From an uncultured Prevotellaceae bacterium (GTDB taxonomy: Bacteria; Bacteroidota; Bacteroidia; Bacteroidales; Bacteroidaceae): DNA of 33,453 bases. Below the pieces are notes generated by a model that was not told where the DNA came from, did no database searches, and was given only the letters and a program-made list of their open reading frames with translations. The position numbers and the translations under genes were made by a program. Location: contig CAMVLT010000042.1 in NCBI GenBank assembly GCA_947168395.1, positions 1-33,453 of the forward strand. Direction: 5' to 3'. Shown here piece after piece: positions 22,408-29,640 of this stretch; position 1 is the stretch's first letter, and each line of letters starts with the position of its first letter.

Positions 22408-23529
22408 TTATAACGGCAAAATCAGCGTTATATTGTACGTTTCCGACTGTTCGTCGATGTCTAAGGTATAGTTTTTCCCATAAATCAGTTCCAATCGTTG
22501 CTTGATGTTCTGCAGCCCCACGCCGCCCTGCTTGCCCTCTTCACGCGGAGCCTTGCTGTTGCGGCAGACGAAGACGAGCTTGCCACCCTCGGCACTGATG
22601 CCGATGTCGATGAACGAGGCCTGACGGTAGCTGATGCCGTGCTTGAAGGCGTTCTCGACAAAGGTGATGAACATCAGCGGCGGCACTTCCGACTGGCTTC
22701 TCGTGACCGACGGCTGTAGGTTGTACGTCACCTTCACCTTGTCCTCGCTGTAGCGCATGCGCATCAGTCGGATGTAGTCCTCAAGGAAAGCCATTTCGCG
22801 GCTGAGGGGGACGGTGGGCTTGTTGCCCTCGTAGAGTACGAAGCGCAGTATCTTCGACAGTTCGACGATGGTTTCCTTGGCACGCTCGGGGTCAATGTCG
22901 ACCAGCGCGTGGATGTTGTTGAGTGTGTTCATCAGGAAGTGGGGGTTTATCTGGTACTTCAAGTACTCCAACTGCTGCTGCAGGTTCTGGTTCTCCAGCT
23001 TGTCCAACTGCTGCTGGTCGTACCGCTGCTTGAAGTAGAGCTTCACGCCGAGGTTCATGCCGAGCATGAGCACCAGTATGATGAAGGCCACGATGTCGTG
23101 ATGGTTGGGCCCCATCGGCTCCATCTTCGGCTCCATCATCGGCTCCATCAGTCCGTGTTCCCTGCTGAACTCTGGCGGGCGGTGGTTCTCGAATTGCTCG
23201 AAGCGGGGCTTGTGGTGCCTTCTTTCTTTCGGGCGGCTCTGGCATTGGTAGAATATGAAGCCCGCCAAGAGAACTGCCACGACCGAGAAATAGAGCGCCT
23301 TCTGCTGACGGTACACCAGCAGCGGGGCCAGCAAGTAGTTGTGAACGAGAAACAGGCCGAAGAACACGCCGTACTCGCGCCACACCCTGAAGATGCCGTT
23401 CCAGTCGAACGTCGCCTCTGGCTGGCCAGCCATGCGGAAGTAGAAGTTCATCACCGGCTCTATGAAGAGGATTCCCCATAGAACCAAGTAGATGACGGTC
23501 TCGTGACGGTCGCTTTTTGGAAATGACAT
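22408..23529 (-). CDS. LytS-type sensor histidine kinase with His/Met-rich loop
   Basis: The 373-residue protein has four predicted membrane helices (about 12-30, 52-72, 79-95, 145-165) and a His_kinase domain with phosphoacceptor His197 in INPHFLMNTLNNIH. An HATPase module follows (FVENAFKHG as N-box, GVGLQNIKQRL as G-box). The loop between helices 3 and 4 (97-144), predicted to face the periplasm, is rich in His and Met (RRHHKPRF, HRPPEF, EPMMEPKMEPMGPNHH). That is suggestive of metal binding but unproven. Part of the loop is a 12-bp DNA repeat. It lies 20 bases after the beta-helix protein gene and 22 before the LytTR gene. Confidence 0.93.
   Translation of the reverse strand: MSFPKSDRHETVIYLVLWGILFIEPVMNFYFRMAGQPEATFDWNGIFRVWREYGVFFGLFLVHNYLLAPLLVYRQQKALYFSVVAVLLAGFIFYQCQSRPKERRHHKPRFEQFENHRPPEFSREHGLMEPMMEPKMEPMGPNHHDIVAFIILVLMLGMNLGVKLYFKQRYDQQQLDKLENQNLQQQLEYLKYQINPHFLMNTLNNIHALVDIDPERAKETIVELSKILRFVLYEGNKPTVPLSREMAFLEDYIRLMRMRYSEDKVKVTYNLQPSVTRSQSEVPPLMFITFVENAFKHGISYRQASFIDIGISAEGGKLVFVCRNSKAPREEGKQGGVGLQNIKQRLELIYGKNYTLDIDEQSETYNITLILPL
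23116..23151. repeat. 12-bp tandem repeat in the histidine kinase loop
   Basis: Three units: cggctccatctt, cggctccatcat, cggctccatcag. On the minus strand they encode the Met-Glu-Pro repeats of the predicted periplasmic loop. Copy-number change keeps the reading frame. Confidence 0.8.
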
Positions 23530-23549
23530 AGTATTTGCTATGTTGACTG

Positions 23550-24554
23550 TTAGTTGTTGTACAATCTCTTGACGATGGTGTTTCCTTTCTTGAAGATATA
23601 GAGTCCCTTCTTGGGCGTTTTTACCTGTCGGCCTTGCAGGTCGTAGTATGATGTTTGGGCCGATGAGCTGTTGGTAATTGGTGCGACGCTTGTAGTCTGG
23701 GTGTCAGCGGTGTTAAAGTTCTGCGTGCCTCCGCTGTAGGTGATGGTGCCGTCGGCCTTGATGGCCTTGCCTGTGTAGCCGCTGATGCTGAGTGTCCCAG
23801 CTTTCTGGTAGAAGTTGCCAGTGTTCTCGTCTTCATGGTCGGCGGTGATGCCAGTGTTGGCGTTCTCGTCGTCAAGTTCCACCTGTATGCCGTCGTCGCC
23901 TGCGGCTGTGATGTTGATGGTGCCGCTCTCCATGAAGAAGTACTCCTTGCAGTGGATGGCATCCTTGACTGCAGCCGTGACGTTGATGGTGCAGTTCTTC
24001 ACCTCCATATACTCCTTGCTGTAGATGGCGTGCCTTGAGTTGCCCACAACGTTGAGGGTGCCCTTGCCCTTGAACTTGGTGTGTCCCTTACAGTGGAAGC
24101 AGCCGTTGTATTTCTCGTTGGCTCCGTCGGTCAGCGTCGAGGCGGCTCCTTTCTGAACGCTCACGGATATGCGCTTTCCGTTCTGTATGTTGATGGCAGG
24201 GCCGTTGGGGTTGGTCAGCGTCAGTCCGCTCAGTTCGAGCGAGGCCTTGAACGAGCCTTCTAAATAAAATTCGCCGTCGTCGGACTTGCCCGAGAGCGTA
24301 TAGATAATCTCGCCGTCCTCGTTGTCGGCCGTGGCGTCTACACCCGTAAAGTCCTCGGCCTGCTTGATGACGACGTGCGACGAAGTGCCGCTGCTGACGG
24401 TGACGTACTTACTGATGTTGGTAGCAACGTTGACGGTGGCAGTGGTGCCGTTGTAGACAATCTCTACGGTGTTGTCGGCTATGTCGACGCCGTTGACGGC
24501 TGCTTGTGCCGTCAGAAAGCCTGCGAGAAGGATTGCTGTTAATGCTTGTCTCAT
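23550..24554 (-). CDS. Secreted Cthe_2159-like carbohydrate-binding beta-helix protein
   Basis: The 334-residue protein has a signal peptide (MRQALTAILLAGFLTAQA). Short beta-strand repeats (LSGLTLTNPNGPAINIQNGK, KGKGTLNVVGNSRHAIYSK, CTINVTAAVKDAIHCK, GTINITAAGDDGIQ) match the parallel beta-helix family of Clostridium thermocellum Cthe_2159, annotated as a carbohydrate-binding domain. The conserved DDGIQ-type Asp pairs could bind calcium. The C-terminus (YYDLQGRQVKTPKKGLYIF) is the short tail common on Prevotella secreted proteins and resembles a type IX secretion C-terminal signal. It is the first gene of an operon with the histidine kinase and LytTR regulator, suggesting that the two-component system controls it or responds to what it binds. 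The ligand is unknown. Confidence 0.8.
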   Translation of the reverse strand: MRQALTAILLAGFLTAQAAVNGVDIADNTVEIVYNGTTATVNVATNISKYVTVSSGTSSHVVIKQAEDFTGVDATADNEDGEIIYTLSGKSDDGEFYLEGSFKASLELSGLTLTNPNGPAINIQNGKRISVSVQKGAASTLTDGANEKYNGCFHCKGHTKFKGKGTLNVVGNSRHAIYSKEYMEVKNCTINVTAAVKDAIHCKEYFFMESGTINITAAGDDGIQVELDDENANTGITADHEDENTGNFYQKAGTLSISGYTGKAIKADGTITYSGGTQNFNTADTQTTSVAPITNSSSAQTSYYDLQGRQVKTPKKGLYIFKKGNTIVKRLYNN

Positions 24555-24580
24555 CTTATGGAAGTATTAATTTTCATGTT

Positions 24581-24613
24581 GCAAATGTAAGGAGTAAAAA
24601 TAAATGGGGCAAA
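24581..24613 (-). promoter_or_regulatory. Promoter of the beta-helix/histidine kinase/LytTR operon
   Basis: On the minus strand, TTTG (24613-24610), 20 bases, then TACATTTGC (24589-24581). The -33 element lies inside the left arm of the hairpin at 24606-24632, so terminator folding and promoter sequence overlap. Confidence 0.75.
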
Positions 24614-24632
24614 TTCGTTCAACGAATGCCCC
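24606..24632 (-). terminator. Hairpin terminator after the helical lipoprotein gene
   Basis: ggggca..ttcg pairs with cgaatgcccc with a two-base bulge. On the minus strand it is followed by the T-rich atttattttta. It lies 28 bases after the lipoprotein stop codon. Confidence 0.65.
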
Positions 24633-24659
24633 AAATATTTCAGTGAATCATGGCTGGAA

Positions 24660-25286
24660 TTAGAGACCAAGTGCCTTCTTGGCCTTGTCAGCGGTAGCGT
24701 CAATGGTTTCGTTGGCTTTCTCCTTGGCAGCGTCCTTCACCTCGTTTGCCTTGTCCTCGGCAGCCTGCTTGGCAGCGTCAACGGCACCGTCCACAGCATT
24801 CTGGGCAGCATCCACAGCACCGTCCACAGCACCCTGGGCAGCGTCAACGGCATCCTCACCAGCAGCCTTCACACCGTCAACGGCCTGCATCAGTCCGCTT
24901 ACGATAGTCTCGGCAGGAGCAGCCGTCAATGCGCTGACAGCAGCCTGCACGGCAGCGTTGTCACCAGCTACGGCCTTGATTTTCTCTGCATTCTCCTTCA
25001 GGAAGTCCTGAACCTTGGCCACAAACTCCTTGGCGGCATCGGGGTTAGCCTTCAGAATCTCGGCAATCTTAGCCTGCACGGCTTCGAGAGCCTGCTGCAG
25101 CTTGCCGGCATCGTTAGCCTCAATCTGCTCTGTCAGCTGGGCGGTAGCCTCGCCGATGGCAGCTTCTACGTCAACAGTCTCGTTGGCAGCCACTACTTCA
25201 TCAGCAGGGGCTTGCTGAGCCTTGTTACCACACGAAGTGAAACCGATGGCGCAAGCGCACATCACCATGAACATCAATTTCTTCAT
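24660..25286 (-). CDS. Ala-rich helical lipoprotein with 11-residue repeats
   Basis: The 208-residue protein starts with a lipoprotein signal (MKKLMFMVMCACAIGFTSC, lipid Cys19). The mature part is almost all predicted alpha helix, rich in Ala, Asp, Glu and Lys. The C-terminal 60 residues repeat in 11-residue steps (AVDGAVDAAQN, AVDGAVDAAKQ, then EDKANEVKDAA and so on), like LEA or apolipoprotein amphipathic helices. At the DNA level the repeat is 33 bp (caccgtccacagc recurs at 24785 and 24818). A clear Shine-Dalgarno-like aaggag precedes the ATG, which is unusual for Bacteroidetes and suggests strong expression. It is a single-gene unit with its own promoter and terminator. The function is unknown; an envelope-stress or periplasmic spacer role is possible. 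Confidence 0.85.
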   Translation of the reverse strand: MKKLMFMVMCACAIGFTSCGNKAQQAPADEVVAANETVDVEAAIGEATAQLTEQIEANDAGKLQQALEAVQAKIAEILKANPDAAKEFVAKVQDFLKENAEKIKAVAGDNAAVQAAVSALTAAPAETIVSGLMQAVDGVKAAGEDAVDAAQGAVDGAVDAAQNAVDGAVDAAKQAAEDKANEVKDAAKEKANETIDATADKAKKALGL

Positions 25287-25351
25287 AATTGCTTTCTCCT
25301 TTTAATTGTTAATAATACGATAAATCTCGATTCTCTAATTGATTTACGTTG

Positions 25352-25360
25352 GCAAATTTA
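25352..25360 (-). promoter_or_regulatory. -7 element of the helical lipoprotein gene
   Basis: TAAATTTGC on the minus strand matches TAnnTTTG, 66 bases before the ATG. No TTTG is seen at the -33 position, so the call rests on the -7 element alone. Confidence 0.6.
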
Positions 25361-25389
25361 GTCTTTTTTCAATTAAGTTGTGCGTTTCT

Positions 25390-25420
25390 TTTGTGCTTTT
25401 TAACTATTTTCTTACTTTTG
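25390..25420 (+). promoter_or_regulatory. Promoter of the SulP transporter gene
   Basis: TTTG (25390-25393), 19 bases, then TACTTTTG (25413-25420). The ATG at 25451 is 30 bases downstream. Confidence 0.75.
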
Positions 25421-25450
25421 TACCGTAATTTAAGAAAATAGGTATTAGAA

Positions 25451-27169
25451 ATGATGACATCAGTAGAGTTTAAACCGCAGTTGATTGCGACGCTCAAGAA
25501 CTACAGTAAGAAACAATTCACTACCGACCTGCTGGCAGGTATCATTGTCGGCATCGTTGCCTTGCCGTTGGCCATTGCCTTTGGTATCGCTTCAGGCGTA
25601 ACGCCCGAGAAAGGCATCATCACCGCTATCGTGGCAGGTCTTCTCGTCTCTGTCCTCGGAGGCTCCAAAGTGCAGATTGGAGGTCCCACGGGCGCGTTCA
25701 TTATTATTATTTATGGTATCATCCAGCAGTACGGCTTCGAGGGGCTTACCATTGCCACGTTCATGGCGGGTGTCTTCCTTATCATGTTCGGCGTGCTCCA
25801 TCTGGGTACTATTATCAAGTACATCCCTTATCCCATCGTTGTGGGCTTCACCTCGGGTATCGCCCTGACCATCTTCACCACGCAAATCAAGGATCTCCTC
25901 GGACTGACGATGCAGAGCGTGCCTTCCGACTTTGTCGAGAAGTGGATTGCCTACTTCGGCTCTTTTCCCACCATCGATGCCTGGAGTGCCGCCGTCGGCA
26001 TAGGTTCCGTAGCCCTCATCGCCCTGTGGCCGAAGCTCACGCAATGCTCGATTGTCAATGCTAAATTGTCAATTCTTAAAAAGCTGCCTGGCAGTCTCAT
26101 TGCCATCATCGTCATGACTGTGGCTGCCCTGCTGCTCAAACAATATGCAGGCGTGACAACTATCGAGACCATCGGCGACCGTTTCAGCATCTCGAATGCG
26201 CTGCCTGAGGCTCAGATGCCCGAATTGTCGTGGGAGGTCATCAAGGGACTTGTGACGCCCGCTATCACCATTGCCGTCCTCGGAGCCATCGAGTCGCTGC
26301 TTTCGGCAACTGTAGCCGACGGTGTCATTGGTGACCGCCACTCGTCCAACACCGAGCTGATAGCCCAAGGCGTTGCCAACCTTGCATCGCCGCTGTTTGG
26401 AGGTATACCTGCAACGGGAGCCATCGCCCGCACCATGACCAACATCAACAACGGAGGCCGTACTCCTGTGGCGGGCATCGTTCATGCTGCCGTGCTGTTG
26501 CTCATATTCCTCTTCCTCATGCCGCTGGCACAATATATACCGATGGCCTGCCTCGCTGGCGTACTCGTCATCGTCAGCTATGGTATGAGTGGATGGCGCT
26601 CGTTCCTTTCCATTATGAAAAATCCCAAGAGCGACGTCATCGTGCTCTGGGTCACCTTCCTGCTCACCGTCATCTTCGACCTTACCGTTGCCATCGAGGT
26701 GGGACTCATCTGCGCCTGCCTGCTCTTCATGCGCCGCATGGCTGAGACAACCGATGTCAAGGTGATCAGCGACGAAATCAATCCTGCCGAGGAAGAGAGC
26801 GACTTCCAGTTAGGCAATCTCGAGCATCTCACCATCCCCAATGGCGTGGAAGTCTACGAAATCAACGGCCCCTACTTCTTCGGCGCAGGCAACAAGTTTG
26901 AGGAAATCATGGGAGCATTGAGGCACGGACGGCCTAAGGTGCGCATCATCCGTATGCGTAAGGTGCCCTTCGTCGACTCCACAGGCATCCATAACCTGAC
27001 CAACCTCTGTCTTATGTCACAGAAGGAAGGCATTCAGGTTGTGCTCTCAGGTGTCAGCCCTACTGTTGCTCAGACACTCCACAAGGCAGGTTTCGACACC
27101 ATGCTCGGCAGCGACAACATCTGCAGTCACATCAATCTTGCACTCGACCGTGCCCAGCAGCTGTTGTGA
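25451..27169 (+). CDS. SulP family inorganic anion transporter with STAS domain
   Basis: The 572-residue inner-membrane protein has the SulP/SLC26 layout: about 11-14 hydrophobic segments between residues 25 and 430, with the family motif region FGGIPATGAIARTMTNINNG (about 315-335) and an early PLAIAFGIASG. A cytosolic STAS domain follows (about 455-560, with FVDSTGIHNL). Likely substrates are sulfate or bicarbonate; sequence alone does not decide. The first of two adjacent Met codons was taken as start. Within a loop, residues CSIVNAKLSILKK are encoded by four 7-bp units (26051-26078). The 3' end overlaps the convergent kdsB gene by 38 bases. Confidence 0.93.
   Translation: MMTSVEFKPQLIATLKNYSKKQFTTDLLAGIIVGIVALPLAIAFGIASGVTPEKGIITAIVAGLLVSVLGGSKVQIGGPTGAFIIIIYGIIQQYGFEGLTIATFMAGVFLIMFGVLHLGTIIKYIPYPIVVGFTSGIALTIFTTQIKDLLGLTMQSVPSDFVEKWIAYFGSFPTIDAWSAAVGIGSVALIALWPKLTQCSIVNAKLSILKKLPGSLIAIIVMTVAALLLKQYAGVTTIETIGDRFSISNALPEAQMPELSWEVIKGLVTPAITIAVLGAIESLLSATVADGVIGDRHSSNTELIAQGVANLASPLFGGIPATGAIARTMTNINNGGRTPVAGIVHAAVLLLIFLFLMPLAQYIPMACLAGVLVIVSYGMSGWRSFLSIMKNPKSDVIVLWVTFLLTVIFDLTVAIEVGLICACLLFMRRMAETTDVKVISDEINPAEEESDFQLGNLEHLTIPNGVEVYEINGPYFFGAGNKFEEIMGALRHGRPKVRIIRMRKVPFVDSTGIHNLTNLCLMSQKEGIQVVLSGVSPTVAQTLHKAGFDTMLGSDNICSHINLALDRAQQLL
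26051..26078. repeat. Heptamer array inside the SulP gene
   Basis: attgtca, atgctaa, attgtca, attctta in consecutive 7-base steps. They encode a loop between membrane segments. Similar A/T-rich heptamer arrays occur at 2893, 4426, 32919 and 32979. Confidence 0.65.
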
Positions 27170-27896
27170 GGAACTCCTCGGCCCTGCGCAAGTCTTCAGG
27201 GGTGTCGATGCCGACGGTCTCTACGTTGGTCTCGCCTACCCGTATGCGGTAGCCGTTCTGTAGCCAGCGCAGTTGTTCGAGACTCTCGGCCAGTTCCAGA
27301 GGACTCTGGGGCAGCTTTGTGATTTCCGAGAGCACGCTGCGGCGGTAGGCATAGATGCCTAAGTGTTTCAGAAAGGGGTAGTGTCCGAACCATTGCTGCT
27401 GTTCAACCCCTCGGATGAAGGGTATCACGCTGCGGCTGAAGTAGAGGGCGAATCCGTTGATGTCGCAAACAATCTTGGGCGAGTTGGGATTCTCGACGGC
27501 TTCCATCGACTCGAACCGTTTGCCGAGTGTGCCTATCTGCGTCCCAGGATTGTCGAACAACTGGCAGAGTGTCTCAATCTGTGAGCGCTGAATGAACGGT
27601 TCGTCGCCCTGAATGTTGATAATCACATCGGCATCAGTACCGATTTTCGTGGCAGCTTCCTCTATGCGGTCAGTGCCGCTTTTGTGGTCGCTGCGTGTCA
27701 TGACGGCCTTCCCGCCGAATGACTCCACGGCATTGAGAATACGTTCGTCGTCAGTGGCTACGTATGCCTCGCCGAGCACGCTCACGGCTTGTTCATAAAC
27801 TCTCTCGATAACGGTTTTGCCGCCTAACATTGCCAGCGGTTTGCCAGGGAAGCGGGTGGAGGCATAGCGGGCGGGGATAATAGCAGTAAATTTCAT
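27132..27896 (-). CDS. kdsB: 3-deoxy-manno-octulosonate cytidylyltransferase
   Basis: KdsB makes CMP-Kdo from Kdo and CTP for lipid A-core synthesis in the cytoplasm. The start at 27896 (MKFTAIIPARYASTRFPGKP) gives the canonical N-terminus, and the longer upstream frame is rejected. The protein has 254 residues, normal for the family. Nucleotide-binding PARYASTRFPGKPLA and the catalytic NIQGDEPFI are intact, and ALYFSRSVIPF and HLGIYAYR are typical. The C-terminal tail overlaps the end of the SulP gene on the other strand by 38 bases. It has its own promoter and is divergent from the MORN gene. Confidence 0.95.
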   Translation of the reverse strand: MKFTAIIPARYASTRFPGKPLAMLGGKTVIERVYEQAVSVLGEAYVATDDERILNAVESFGGKAVMTRSDHKSGTDRIEEAATKIGTDADVIINIQGDEPFIQRSQIETLCQLFDNPGTQIGTLGKRFESMEAVENPNSPKIVCDINGFALYFSRSVIPFIRGVEQQQWFGHYPFLKHLGIYAYRRSVLSEITKLPQSPLELAESLEQLRWLQNGYRIRVGETNVETVGIDTPEDLRRAEEFLTTAAGHGRVQD

Positions 27897-27916
27897 GTTG
27901 TCTCTGTTTTTTCGTT

Positions 27917-27925
27917 GCAAAGTTA
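27917..27925 (-). promoter_or_regulatory. -7 element of kdsB
   Basis: TAACTTTGC on the minus strand matches the consensus and lies 20 bases before the ATG. The -33 position lacks a clear TTTG. Confidence 0.65.
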
Positions 27926-27965
27926 TGAAATATTCGGGAATTATCCTTAAAAAACGTTCATATTC

Positions 27966-27996
27966 TTTGCCTGTTGGCGTTTTTTTCCTAAATTTG
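27966..27996 (+). promoter_or_regulatory. Promoter of the MORN-YhcH-glgB unit
   Basis: TTTG (27966-27969), 19 bases, then TAAATTTG (27989-27996). The proposed TTG start of the MORN gene is 27 bases downstream. Confidence 0.7.
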
Positions 27997-28023
27997 TGCG
28001 ATTAAATTTTAAATGACTACGTT

Positions 28024-29145
28024 TTGAGACAAAATATTATCTTATCAGCACTACTTTTCTGCCTGCCACTGAGTGTGGATGCGCAGAAAATTACGCTTGG
28101 CTCGACCACCACGAAGGACGGTGGCGAATACCAGGGCGAAATGGTGGCCGGAAAGCCCCACGGAAAGGGTAAGGCCACATACAAGAACGGAAACGTCTAC
28201 GAAGGTGAGTACGACAAAGGAAAGCGTCAAGGCTACGGCACCTATACCTTTTCCGACGGCGAGCGCTACGAGGGCGAATGGTTTCAGGATCAGCAGCATG
28301 GCAAGGGCGTCTATTACTTTGCCACCAACAATCGCTACGATGGTCTCTGGTTCCGCGACTACCAGCAGGGGCACGGTGTGATGTACTACTTCAACGGCGA
28401 CAAGTACGACGGAGAGTGGAAGCTCGACAAGCGTGATGGCAAGGGTACCTACACCTTTGCCAGCGGCGCCTACTACAAGGGCGACTGGAAGGACGACAAG
28501 AAGCAGGGCAACGGCTTCTACGACTGGGGCGACGGCTCCACCTACGACGGCAGCTGGGTGAACAACCAGCGTCAGGGCAAGGGCGTCTATAAGTATGCCG
28601 ACGGCGACTCGTACGTAGGCCAGTGGCAGAAGGACCTGCAGCACGGCAAGGGCATCTACCGCTTCCAGAACGGCGACGTCTACGAGGGCGACTACGTGGA
28701 GGGCAAGCGTTCAGGTACGGGCATCTTTACCTACGCCAACGGCGACAAGTACACGGGTCAGTTCTATCAGGGAGCCAAGCAGGGCACGGGTACGCTGGTA
28801 TGGAGCAATGGCAACGTCTATGTAGGCCAGTGGAAGGCCGACAAGCCCAACGGTCGCGGTAAGTTGACGATGAAGAACGGCGACGTCTATGAAGGTCAGT
28901 TTATGAACGGTCAGATTGAGGGCGAGGGCATCGCCCGATTTGCCGACGGCATGAAGTTCAAGGGTACTTTCAAGAACGGCAAGCGCAACGGCAAGGCCAT
29001 CGAGGAAGACAAGGACGGCAAGCGCTTTGAGGGCAACTACGTCGACGACCTGCGCGACGGCAAGTTCATCGAGAAAGACCGTAACGGCAACATCATAGCC
29101 GAGGGCACCTATACCCGTGGGCATCGGCAGGAAGTGAAGAACTGA
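28024..29145 (+). CDS. Secreted MORN-repeat protein
   Basis: The 373-residue protein has a signal peptide (RQNIILSALLFCLPLSVDAQ) followed by about 14 MORN repeats of roughly 23 residues (YEGEYDKGKRQGYGTYTFSDG-like units) from residue 35 to 365. MORN repeats form an elongated beta-hairpin stack, often a scaffold. No enzymatic domain is visible. The only in-frame start is TTG at 28024. An ATG at 28013 is out of frame by one base, and adding a T to the TTTT run at 28022-28025 would join it to the gene. So either TTG is used or a homopolymer base is missing. Promoter elements are well placed for both. It may be co-transcribed with the next three genes. Confidence 0.88.
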   Translation: MRQNIILSALLFCLPLSVDAQKITLGSTTTKDGGEYQGEMVAGKPHGKGKATYKNGNVYEGEYDKGKRQGYGTYTFSDGERYEGEWFQDQQHGKGVYYFATNNRYDGLWFRDYQQGHGVMYYFNGDKYDGEWKLDKRDGKGTYTFASGAYYKGDWKDDKKQGNGFYDWGDGSTYDGSWVNNQRQGKGVYKYADGDSYVGQWQKDLQHGKGIYRFQNGDVYEGDYVEGKRSGTGIFTYANGDKYTGQFYQGAKQGTGTLVWSNGNVYVGQWKADKPNGRGKLTMKNGDVYEGQFMNGQIEGEGIARFADGMKFKGTFKNGKRNGKAIEEDKDGKRFEGNYVDDLRDGKFIEKDRNGNIIAEGTYTRGHRQEVKN

Positions 29146-29188
29146 CGAGGATTTTGAGATTTGTTTAACTAAATAACAAGAAAAGAAT

Positions 29189-29635
29189 ATGGTAATCGAC
29201 ACTATTGACAACCTGAGCAAGTACGTGGGACTGAACCCGTTGTTTGCTGATGTTGTTGCATTTTTGAAGGCTAACGACCTGAGTAAGATGGAGGAAGGGA
29301 AGCATCCCATACAGGGGACCGACCTCTTTGTGAATGTTACGACAGCCAAGGGACGTGCCAAGGAGGCTGCCGTACTGGAGACCCACATCGACATGATTGA
29401 CATCCAGATACCGCTTGACACGGAAGAGACCTTCGGCTACACGCCACTTTGCGACCTGCCCGACTATGAGTACAATGCCGAGAAGGACATTACCAAGTAC
29501 GGCGACACAATGGCCCAGACCTATTTCACGGTCAAGCCTGGCCAGATGGTCATCTTCTTCCCCCAGGACGGACACGCTCCTTGCATCTCGGACAAACCTG
29601 CAATCAAAAAGGCTATATTTAAAGTAAAGGTATAA
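29189..29635 (+). CDS. YhcH/YjgK/YiaL family protein
   Basis: The 148-residue protein belongs to the DUF386 family (YhcH/YjgK/YiaL, also EbgC-like), a cupin-like fold that binds a metal. Conserved residues are visible in ETHIDMIDIQ (about 69-78) and FFPQDGHAPCI (about 126-136), with the Glu, His, Asp and His expected to hold the metal. Members are linked to sugar or sialic-acid catabolism and are suspected isomerases or mutarotases; the substrate is not known here. It follows the MORN gene by 43 bases and precedes glgB by 5, so it is probably part of a carbohydrate-related operon. Confidence 0.9.
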   Translation: MVIDTIDNLSKYVGLNPLFADVVAFLKANDLSKMEEGKHPIQGTDLFVNVTTAKGRAKEAAVLETHIDMIDIQIPLDTEETFGYTPLCDLPDYEYNAEKDITKYGDTMAQTYFTVKPGQMVIFFPQDGHAPCISDKPAIKKAIFKVKV

Positions 29636-29640
29636 ATACT

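Noticed and set aside
27948..27987. aaaaaacg...cgtttttt as a hairpin between kdsB and the MORN gene
   Set aside because: The loop is about 20 bases, the stem is mostly A-T, and the position between divergent promoters makes a terminator unlikely.
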